A DNA stretch of 64,000 nt from positions 1,488,001 to 1,552,000 of the forward strand of contig CBDCCT010000002.1 of the NCBI GenBank assembly GCA_965214995.1, written 5' to 3'. A program made the position numbers and the translations under genes. Positions within the stretch are counted from its first letter, which is position 1; each line of letters begins with the position of its first letter. Origin of the DNA: CBDCCT01 sp965214995 (GTDB taxonomy: Bacteria > Deinococcota > Deinococci > Deinococcales > Trueperaceae). Positions 51,534-57,986 of the stretch are shown one piece after another. Below the pieces are notes generated by a model that was not told the origin of the DNA, did no database searches, and worked only from the letters and a program-made list of their open reading frames with translations.

Positions 51534-52091
51534 ATGAGAATTTGGCTGTCCGGAACCCTTTTACTCCTCACGCTCGCCGTGGGCGCGTTCGCGCTTGCGC
51601 AGATGGACGGGAGCGACGAGGAAATAGCCGCGGAGGTCTGGGAGATGATCAACAACCAGGCGTACGCGTTCACCTGGCACTACGAGACCGAGCCGCCCCC
51701 CGGCTTCTACCGGGGCAACGCGCCCCACGGGCTCGTGCTGCGCGCGTTCATGAACAACATCGCCTTTGACGCGGTGCAAAATACGCTCGGCGCCTTTCCC
51801 CCGAATTCGGTCATCGTCAAAGAAAATCATCTCACGGAGATGGACGCCGACGCCAGCGCCACCGACGATAGCTCCGACCGGAGCGTGCCCAACTTCGAGC
51901 CCAACCTAGAATCCACCACCGTCATGGTCAAAATCGCGGGTTACAACCCCGAGGCGGGCGACTGGTTCTGGGCCAAATATTTGCCCGACGGCTCGTTGGA
52001 CGCCGTCGGCAAGCCCGCTGGCTGCATCGGCTGTCACGGTCAGGTGGCGGACAACGACTGGGTTTTTGACGCCATCGTCACGTCTGAATAG
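51534..52091 (+). CDS. Exported cytochrome P460-family monoheme protein
   Basis: A 185-residue periplasmic c-type cytochrome. The ATG at 51534 after GAAAGGGG gives a signal peptide (LLLLTLAVGAFALAQ). NSVIVKENHL and MVKIAGYNPEAGDWFWAKY are P460-like segments, and CIGCHG near the C-terminus is the heme-binding CXXCH. Members include P460 hydroxylamine oxidases and cytochrome c-prime-beta, which handle NO or hydroxylamine; most homologues are uncharacterised. No redox partner gene is adjacent. A convergent terminator follows. Confidence 0.85.
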   Translation: MRIWLSGTLLLLTLAVGAFALAQMDGSDEEIAAEVWEMINNQAYAFTWHYETEPPPGFYRGNAPHGLVLRAFMNNIAFDAVQNTLGAFPPNSVIVKENHLTEMDADASATDDSSDRSVPNFEPNLESTTVMVKIAGYNPEAGDWFWAKYLPDGSLDAVGKPAGCIGCHGQVADNDWVFDAIVTSE

Positions 52092-52113
52092 TTAACGCGT
52101 AACCCAAACACGC

Positions 52114-52148
52114 AAAAAAGGACGGACACGAACAGTCCGTCCCTTTTT
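52114..52148. terminator. Bidirectional terminator between the cytochrome and DUF151 genes
   Basis: GGACGGAC (52120-52127) pairs with GTCCGTCC (52135-52142), with A6 before and T5 after, so it can terminate both the cytochrome gene and the convergent nuclease gene. Confidence 0.9.
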
Positions 52149-52166
52149 GTCACTCCTTGATGCACC

Positions 52167-52592
52167 CTAAGCCTCGACCCCGCCCGAGCCCCCCTCGAAG
52201 TCGGACATGGCGGCCACGTCCACCACCTTTTGGGCGATAAAGAGCGGCGCGTCCACCCGCACCGCCAGCGCCAGCGCGTCGCTCGGGCGGCAGTCGATGT
52301 CGTACTCGATGCCGCGCGCCTCGAGCACCAGCTTGGCGTAATAGGTGCTGTTGGCTAAGTCCGTGATCTCGATGCGCTTGATGCTCGCGTCGAGCATTTC
52401 AAGAATCGACAGCATCAGGTCGTGCGTTAAAGGACGAGGGAATTTCTCCTTGGCCCGGCCCGCGGCAATCGACATCGCCTGGAGCGAGTCGATGCTCATG
52501 TAGATGATGTCGCCCTCCTCGGTCCTTAGGAGCACCAAAATCTGGTTGCCCTCGCCCGCGACCGCGATGTCCTCGAAGGTGGCTTTTACCAT
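52167..52592 (-). CDS. Bifunctional nuclease family protein (DUF151)
   Basis: A 141-residue protein of the DUF151/bifunctional nuclease family. LRTEEGDIIYMSIDSLQAMSI (in pieces LRTEEGDIIYMSIDSLQA and MSI), RPLTHDLMLSILEMLDASI, and DCRPSDALALAVR near the C-terminus are its conserved blocks; the last is the strongest marker. Plant and bacterial relatives show DNase/RNase activity, while other members are wound-inducible or of unknown function. The start region has repeated ACCATG words, so the exact start is uncertain. It converges with the cytochrome gene. Confidence 0.85.
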   Translation of the reverse strand: MVKATFEDIAVAGEGNQILVLLRTEEGDIIYMSIDSLQAMSIAAGRAKEKFPRPLTHDLMLSILEMLDASIKRIEITDLANSTYYAKLVLEARGIEYDIDCRPSDALALAVRVDAPLFIAQKVVDVAAMSDFEGGSGGVEA

Positions 52593-52802
52593 GCGTTCAC
52601 CATGTATTCACCATGCGTTTTCCCCTGTACACGTCATAAGCACAGTGTAACGCGGCGGGCGGTGAAAGTGTCAAAAAGGTGCGTCAGGGCTCGAGCCCCC
52701 GCCATATCCGCGCAACCGTCGTATGCAGAAGCGGCCAGAGCGAAATCCGGCGCAGCTTCTCGGTTTAGCGCGCGGCTTGGGAGGTAAGCTCAACGAGACT
52801 GG

Positions 52803-52808
52803 TACACT
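52803..52808 (+). promoter_or_regulatory. Leaderless -10 box of gatB
   Basis: TACACT ends 6 nt before the ATG at 52815, identical in sequence and spacing to the gatC box at 727-732. Confidence 0.6.
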
Positions 52809-52814
52809 GCCCCT

Positions 52815-54233
52815 ATGTTTGAGCCCGTCATCGGCCTCGAGATTCACCTAGCCCTCAAAACCCGCACCAAGCTCTTTTGCGCCTGCCCCGCCGACTCGTT
52901 TGGGCTGAAGCCGAACGTCTCCACCTGCCCGGTCTGCTTAGGGCTGCCCGGCTCCCTGCCCGTGACCAACCGCGAGGCGGTGGAGAAAGCCGTCATGCTC
53001 TCCCTGGCGCTCCACTGCGAGGTGCCCGAAAAGACGCAGTTTCACCGCAAGAACTATTTTTATCCGGACGCGCCCAAGAACTACCAGATTTCGCAGTTTG
53101 ATAAGCCTGTGGGGGCGGGGGGGTGGCTCGAGCTCTCAAACCGCCGCATCGGCATCACGCGCTGCCACTTAGAAGAGGACGCGGGCCGACTCGTCCACCC
53201 GGCCTACGCCGACTACAGCCTGGTGGACTTTAACCGCGCCGGAGCCCCCTTGGTCGAGATGGTCACCGAGCCCGATTTACGCACGCCCGAGGAGGCGCGG
53301 GATTTTTTGAACGAAGTCCGCGCCATCGCCCAGGCGCTAGGCGTGTCCGACGCGAACCCCGAAGAGGGCAAGATGCGCGCCGACGTGAACGTGTCGGTGC
53401 GGCGTCCCGGCGAGGTGTTCGGCACCAAGGTCGAGGTCAAGAACTTAAACTCGTTCAAGAGCGTGCAGCGGGCGTTGGAGTTTGAAACGAGGCGGCAGAG
53501 CCGGATGTTGGAGGACGGCGGCACCATTGAGCAGGCGACGATGGGTTGGGACGACGGCGGGCAGAAAACGTACCTCATGCGCACCAAGGAGGGCGAGGCC
53601 GACTACCGCTACTTTCCCGAGCCCGATCTGCCGCCTTTGCACATCACCAAAGCCTGGCTGGATGAGGTGCGCAACGGAACGCCGGAACTGCCCGAGGCGA
53701 AACGCGCGCGCTACATGGCGCTGGGCGTGCGCGCCTACGACGCCGACATCATCGCTTACGACGTGGCGCTGGCGGAATTTTTTGACGCCGCGCTGAAACG
53801 TTACCAAGGCGAGCCGCAGATTTTAGCTAACTGGCTCAACGGCGACGTGACGGGCTTTCTCAACGCGCAAGAACAGGATTACGTTTCCAAACTCACGCCC
53901 GAACATCTGGTCACGCTGGTGACGCTCATCGACGAGGGCACGATTTCCGGCAAAACCGCCAAGGACCTTCTGCCCGAGGTGATGGCGGGGGGTGAGCCCA
54001 AGAGCCTCGTCGAGACGCGCGGGCTGGGGCAACTCACCGACAGCGCCGCCGTCGCCCAGATCGTCGACGCGGTGATGCGCGACAACCCGGCGCTGGTCGA
54101 AAGCGTCGCGGACAATCCCAAGGCCGTGAACGCGCTTCTGGGTCAGGTAATGCGCGAGACCAAGGGCCGGGCCAAGCCGGATTTGGTGCGGGAGATTCTC
54201 AATGAGAAGCTGGGGGTAGCCGAGGGGGTTTAG
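52815..54233 (+). CDS. gatB: Asp-tRNA(Asn)/Glu-tRNA(Gln) amidotransferase subunit B
   Basis: A 472-residue kinase-like subunit of GatCAB. FEPVIGLEIHLALKT opens the protein, CPVCLGLPGSLPV carries the zinc-binding Cys residues with CACP before it, and KNYFYPDAPKNYQISQFDKP is the phosphate-binding loop (here split KNYFYPDAPKNYQ and ISQFDKP). The C-terminal YqeY-like domain is present (TAKDLLPEVMAGG). It activates the mischarged glutamyl- or aspartyl-tRNA with ATP and channels ammonia from GatA. The ATG is leaderless, and its -10 is identical to that of gatC, so the two dispersed subunits may be expressed alike. Confidence 0.95.
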   Translation: MFEPVIGLEIHLALKTRTKLFCACPADSFGLKPNVSTCPVCLGLPGSLPVTNREAVEKAVMLSLALHCEVPEKTQFHRKNYFYPDAPKNYQISQFDKPVGAGGWLELSNRRIGITRCHLEEDAGRLVHPAYADYSLVDFNRAGAPLVEMVTEPDLRTPEEARDFLNEVRAIAQALGVSDANPEEGKMRADVNVSVRRPGEVFGTKVEVKNLNSFKSVQRALEFETRRQSRMLEDGGTIEQATMGWDDGGQKTYLMRTKEGEADYRYFPEPDLPPLHITKAWLDEVRNGTPELPEAKRARYMALGVRAYDADIIAYDVALAEFFDAALKRYQGEPQILANWLNGDVTGFLNAQEQDYVSKLTPEHLVTLVTLIDEGTISGKTAKDLLPEVMAGGEPKSLVETRGLGQLTDSAAVAQIVDAVMRDNPALVESVADNPKAVNALLGQVMRETKGRAKPDLVREILNEKLGVAEGV

Positions 54234-54355
54234 ACCCGCCCACGAGCTTCTCAAAGTTCGGGCTTAGGGCCTGGGCTTCCGGCAGCCACACGTGATGAAC
54301 GGTACGAAACCCAACGAAGCGCAGGTTTATTTACGAAATCTGTCCCGACAGGTGC

Positions 54356-54538
54356 GCCTACGCCAACGACGACTGGCGCGAGCCCCCCTACCCCAAGAGC
54401 ACCAAGTCAACAGACTACCTCAAGATTTACACGCAACACTTCAACGCCGCTGAACTCAACTCGTCGTTTTACAACATCCCCGGCATAAAAGCGTTCGCAG
54501 GCATGGAGCGTCAGAGAAACTTGGCAGATGACCTATAG
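54356..54538 (+). pseudogene. Fragment of a DUF72 gene
   Basis: This frame reads ANDDWREPPYPKSTKSTDY and then YLKIYTQHFNAAELNSSF and YNIPGIKAFAGM, matching residues 9-60 of the intact DUF72 protein encoded at 57056 with high identity, also at DNA level. After the Met of FAGM the match ends and a short unrelated tail runs to TAG at 54536. The start codon and the first residues are missing. It lies directly before arsR, 2.7 kb from its intact relative. Confidence 0.8.
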
Positions 54539-54582
54539 CAGATGACATATAGATGACAGCCTATTTATAAACTGCCATCTAT
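54525..54582 (+). promoter_or_regulatory. arsR operator: inverted repeat around the -10, with tandem repeats
   Basis: ATAGATGACAG (54549-54559) and CTGCCATCTAT (54572-54582) form an inverted repeat (10 of 11 positions) with a 12-bp spacer containing the -10. Upstream, CAGATGACCTATAG (54525-54538) and CAGATGACATATAG (54539-54552) are tandem 14-bp copies differing at one base. The layout fits ArsR autorepression. Confidence 0.75.
54568..54573 (+). promoter_or_regulatory. Leaderless -10 box of arsR
   Basis: TAAACT ends 7 nt before the ATG at 54581 and lies inside the ArsR inverted repeat. Confidence 0.55.
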
Positions 54583-54889
54583 GAATGACTTGTCCGACAA
54601 GCTCAAGGTCCTCGCAGACCCGACCAGGTTAAGCATCCTAGAATTCCTGCGCAACCCCGTCCAAAGCTGCTGCTCCCGCGAAGAGGGCGTGTGCGGCTGC
54701 GACTTGGAGACCTTTTTGGGGCTCAGGCAGCCCACCATCAGCCACCACATGAAGCAGCTCGAGCAGTTAGGTTTCATCACTGCAAAAAAGCGCGGGCGCT
54801 GGGTGTTTTATGAGCTGGCGCCCGCTACGTTTAGAGCGGTCAGAGACGACCTAGAGAAGTTTGAAGCGGTAGCAGAGGAGCGTGTTTAG
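54581..54889 (+). CDS. arsR: ArsR-family metal(loid)-responsive repressor
   Basis: A 102-residue winged-helix repressor. LKVLADPTRLSILEFL opens the fold, a Cys-rich segment (Cys30, Cys31, Cys38 and Cys40; CCSREEGVCGC) follows in the region where As(III) is bound in several ArsR proteins, and QPTISHHMKQLEQLGF is the helix-turn-helix. The wing is RGRWVFYELA. It should repress its own operon until arsenite or antimonite binds. The ATG is leaderless. arsC begins directly after the stop codon. Confidence 0.92.
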   Translation: MNDLSDKLKVLADPTRLSILEFLRNPVQSCCSREEGVCGCDLETFLGLRQPTISHHMKQLEQLGFITAKKRGRWVFYELAPATFRAVRDDLEKFEAVAEERV

Positions 54890-55339
54890 GTGCGCCTGCT
54901 CGTTTTATGTACCCATAACTCCGCCCGCAGCCAGATGGCGGAAGGGTGGCTCAGACACTACGCGGCTGAGCTCGGCCTAGACGCCGAAGTGTTCTCGGCG
55001 GGAACGGAGAAAACGTTTGTCAAGCCCGATGCGGTGACGGTCATGAAAGAAGTCGGGATTGATGTGAGCCGCCACACCTCCAAAGCCTTGGCCGAGCTGC
55101 CCGACGTTGGGTTCGACGTGGTGATGACCGTTTGCGACGCTGCGAACGAAGCGTGCCCCGTCTACCCCGCCACAACAACCCGCTTGCACGTCTCGTTTCC
55201 CGACCCTTCGGGCGAAGGGCTGGAAAGGTGGCGCGAGGTGCGCGACGCCCTGGGCGAGGGCTGCAAGATTCTTATTGAGACGCTCGAGGCGGGCCGCGTA
55301 CCCACAGAAGACGCGCTGACGCCGCGGGTACCGATGTGA
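54890..55339 (+). CDS. arsC: Arsenate reductase, thioredoxin-coupled (low-MW phosphatase fold)
   Basis: A 149-residue enzyme that reduces As(V) to As(III). The P-loop CTHNSARS has Cys7 and Arg13 (CX5R), and Cys82 and Cys89 (VCDAANEACP) form the Cys triad of the pI258-type ArsC that is regenerated by thioredoxin. DPSGEG near residue 105 is the acid loop. It starts at GTG directly after the arsR stop (TAGGTG) and overlaps the aquaporin gene by 4 nt. Confidence 0.92.
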   Translation: MRLLVLCTHNSARSQMAEGWLRHYAAELGLDAEVFSAGTEKTFVKPDAVTVMKEVGIDVSRHTSKALAELPDVGFDVVMTVCDAANEACPVYPATTTRLHVSFPDPSGEGLERWREVRDALGEGCKILIETLEAGRVPTEDALTPRVPM

Positions 55340-56025
55340 GTTTTAGAATCTGGCTGGCCGAATTTATCGGCACCTTCGCCCTCGTGTTCGTCGGCATCGC
55401 GGCGCTGGCGTCGGGCGCGGGCGGGTTGGCCGTCGCCCTGGCGTTCGGATTTACAGTTGCCGTTATGATTGCGGCTGTGGGCGCTCTTTCCTTTGCCCAC
55501 TTCAACCCCGCCGTGACGGTCGGCTTTTGGGCAATGCGGCGCATCGGCTTTCGTGAGCTTCTGCTCTACTGGAGCGCCGAACTTTCGGGGGCGGTGTCCG
55601 CCGTGTTTTCCCTGCGGCTCTTTTACGGCGCGGAACGCTTGGCTCCCGTCCACTACGGCGCGACCCTGCCCGCGGCTGACGTGAACGTTTTCCAGGCCGT
55701 CGCCATCGAAACCATCCTGACGTTCTTTCTGATGTTCGTGATTGCCGCCTGCGTGATTCAGAAACAAGCGCAGGCGGGGCTTTATATTGGTCTCACTGTG
55801 GCTCTTTGCGCCGTCGCTGGCGGCACGCTTACGGGCGCGTCGATGAACCCCGCGAGGAGCTTCGCGCCCGCGCTGTTTGGGGGCGACTGGACGCATCACT
55901 GGCTCTACTGGCTGGCACCCATTGCCGGGGCGGTTCTCGCTTCGGGCGTCGCCACGTATCTTTGGCGGCCCGAGCTCGAGCTAAAAGCGGGGCAAAGTCC
56001 AGCCCTGCAACAGGCTGGCGACTAA
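55336..56025 (+). CDS. Aquaporin/aquaglyceroporin (AqpS-like) of the ars operon
   Basis: A 229-residue MIP channel with six TM helices. The first NPA box is HFNPAVTVGF and the second GASMNPARSF. It starts at GTG inside a GTGA overlap with arsC, so all three ars genes are one operon. In Sinorhizobium, an aquaglyceroporin (AqpS) replaces ArsB as the arsenite exit route after ArsC reduction. The same logic fits here, as no ArsB or Acr3 pump is in the window. The role is inferred from context. Confidence 0.85.
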   Translation: MSFRIWLAEFIGTFALVFVGIAALASGAGGLAVALAFGFTVAVMIAAVGALSFAHFNPAVTVGFWAMRRIGFRELLLYWSAELSGAVSAVFSLRLFYGAERLAPVHYGATLPAADVNVFQAVAIETILTFFLMFVIAACVIQKQAQAGLYIGLTVALCAVAGGTLTGASMNPARSFAPALFGGDWTHHWLYWLAPIAGAVLASGVATYLWRPELELKAGQSPALQQAGD

Positions 56026-56053
56026 AGGTCAATAAACTTGAACCCTTGCCTCA

Positions 56054-56875
56054 CTAGTTTTGGTTATAGCCGAAACTTCCCCGCGTCAGCAGGGCTTCTT
56101 TCCAATAACCCTCTCTCTGGATGATGACGCTGTCGTTCGTTTTCATGGACCGGTACTCGAGCAGCGAGAACCTAAAGTTCTTTCTGGCGTACTCAAGGCC
56201 CTCCTGAGCGACAAGCTTGGTGAGCTCGTCGTTCCAGCCGTGGCCTGTGCCGATGTAGCAAGCCCACCGAGACCAGAGGCCGAAATCACCATAGGCGGAG
56301 CCCACGTACTTCTTGCCGTTGCTCTTGTCAGCAATAAGATAAACGCCCTTGACGTTCTCTAGCGCGGCCTTCCAGTCACTCTTCTGGTTCTTGTAGACGG
56401 CTTCTAAGCGGGTGAAATCGTGATTGATGTTTTCGTACCCACAGAAAACGTCACCCGAATAGGGCTCTTTCAAGATTTCCGAGACCAGAATTGAGGGATA
56501 GTAGTTCTCGAGCTTTAGCACGCGCGCGCGGCCAGGGCGCTTCAGTTTGACCTTGAGCCTGCCGATGTAGTCTTGTGTGCCAGGGTCTAAAGCAATCTCG
56601 TAGCTGTGTGCGTAGTTCTCCGGTTTGCGCGACAGCACGCGGAAAACGCCGCCGAAAAGCCAGGTTCCGGGCTCGTGGTAGAAGTCAATGAGGGAAAAAA
56701 TATAATCGCGGTTAAATTCGTCTTTCGCGCTGCGCCACCGGTTCCAATCGTTCCACTCCGCCCTATCGCGCACAAAAACTTCAAGCGGCTGGACATCCTG
56801 GTTCCAGCAGGCGAGGTGCAACTTAAACTTTGTTGGGTCACCAATGTTGATAACGTCAGAAAGGGCTATGCTCAT
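56054..56875 (-). CDS. GIY-YIG nuclease family protein
   Basis: A 273-residue protein. The C-terminal half holds the GIY-YIG motif as GVYLIADKSNGKKYVGSA, with a catalytic Arg in LWSRWACYIG and a Glu in FSLLEYR. The N-terminal half (about residues 1-150) is a separate domain of unknown type. AGGAGG precedes the chosen ATG at 56875; an upstream extension is not conserved. Single GIY-YIG proteins of this size are often mobile or defence-linked. It converges with the ars operon and sits between the two DUF72 sequences, as part of a possible insertion. Confidence 0.8.
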   Translation of the reverse strand: MSIALSDVINIGDPTKFKLHLACWNQDVQPLEVFVRDRAEWNDWNRWRSAKDEFNRDYIFSLIDFYHEPGTWLFGGVFRVLSRKPENYAHSYEIALDPGTQDYIGRLKVKLKRPGRARVLKLENYYPSILVSEILKEPYSGDVFCGYENINHDFTRLEAVYKNQKSDWKAALENVKGVYLIADKSNGKKYVGSAYGDFGLWSRWACYIGTGHGWNDELTKLVAQEGLEYARKNFRFSLLEYRSMKTNDSVIIQREGYWKEALLTRGSFGYNQN

Positions 56876-56969
56876 GACGTGCCTCCTGTCTAGCGCAGAG
56901 AAACTACTGTATGTACTCTGCTCCCCATTGTTACGAGGAGGTTCAAGCCGTTCATGGGTCCCAACCATC

Positions 56970-57000
56970 TTGGCACCGTTGAGAGCGTTATGGGTATAAA
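56970..57000 (+). promoter_or_regulatory. Candidate promoter of the DUF72 gene
   Basis: TTGGCA (56970-56975) and TATAAA (56995-57000) with 19-bp spacing lie about 55 bp before the DUF72 ATG. The spacing is longer than ideal. Confidence 0.3.
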
Positions 57001-57055
57001 TTGTTCCACAGAGAAATCACGATTTGTCTTGGCTACGTAGGAGGAAGGTTATCTA

Positions 57056-57856
57056 ATGGAACTCTATCTCGGCACAGGCGGCTACTCCAACGACGACTGG
57101 CTCGGGCTCCTCTACCCCGAGGGCACCAAGTCGGCGGACTACCTAAAGATTTACGCGCAGCACTTCAACGCTGTCGAACTCAATTCGTCGTTTTACAACA
57201 TCCCCGGCACGAAAGCGTTCGCGGGCATGGTCCGCAAGAGCGAGGGAAGGGTGCGCTTCGCGGTCAAGCTGCACAGGTCGATGACGCACTCACGCGACGC
57301 CGACGAAGAGACCTACAAAAGGATGCTCGAGTCCGTCCACCCCTTACGCGAAGCGGGGATGCTGGGGCCCTTTTTAGCGCAGTTCCCCTACTCGTTTCAC
57401 CGCACGGCGGACAACCGTAAGTACCTGATGGACTTGGTGAAACACTTTGAAGATGAAAGGCTAGCGCTCGAGTTCCGCACCGACGACTGGGATTTAGGCG
57501 AGGTGCGCGAGTCTCTAAAGGAGTTTGGGCTTATATACGTGAGCGTGGACTACCCGCCGCTGCTCGGCCTGCCCGCCTCGGGCTTGCATCTGACAACCGA
57601 CACCGCCTACATCCGCCTCCACGGGCGCAATCAGAAAACGTGGTGGGACGGTAAAAGCGCCGCCGAGCGGCATGATTACCTCTACACCCCCGACGAGCTA
57701 AAGACGTGGGTCCTCGCCATTGCCGAGCAGCAAGGCGCGCTGAGTCAGGTTTATCTGCTCCTGCAAAACACCACCAAGGGTCACGCGCTCAAGAATTTGG
57801 CGATGTTCAGAGAGCTTTTTGACGAGGTGGGGCTCGAGGCTCCCATCAACCCTTAG
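57056..57856 (+). CDS. DUF72 family protein
   Basis: A 266-residue TIM-barrel-like protein of the DUF72 family, with LGTGGYSNDDWLGLLYPEG at the start, YAQHFNAVELNSSFYNIP, RFAVKLHRSMTH, FLAQFPYSFH, and AYIRLHGRNQKTWWDG near the end. DUF72 proteins are widespread and uncharacterised in function; a link to DNA or nucleotide metabolism has been suggested for relatives but not shown here. AGGAGGAAGG lies 11 nt before the ATG. A fragment of a close copy lies at 54356. Confidence 0.87.
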   Translation: MELYLGTGGYSNDDWLGLLYPEGTKSADYLKIYAQHFNAVELNSSFYNIPGTKAFAGMVRKSEGRVRFAVKLHRSMTHSRDADEETYKRMLESVHPLREAGMLGPFLAQFPYSFHRTADNRKYLMDLVKHFEDERLALEFRTDDWDLGEVRESLKEFGLIYVSVDYPPLLGLPASGLHLTTDTAYIRLHGRNQKTWWDGKSAAERHDYLYTPDELKTWVLAIAEQQGALSQVYLLLQNTTKGHALKNLAMFRELFDEVGLEAPINP

Positions 57857-57986
57857 CGACTCCTTAGCAACTCCCCAAAAACAACAATGCGTGCTGCGTA
57901 GCAGTGTGAAAGCGTCATTTGGATTACGTTTGAGAAAGGTGAGTTTACCCTAATACTCATCACAAAACTTTGAAAGGGGGAACAGC

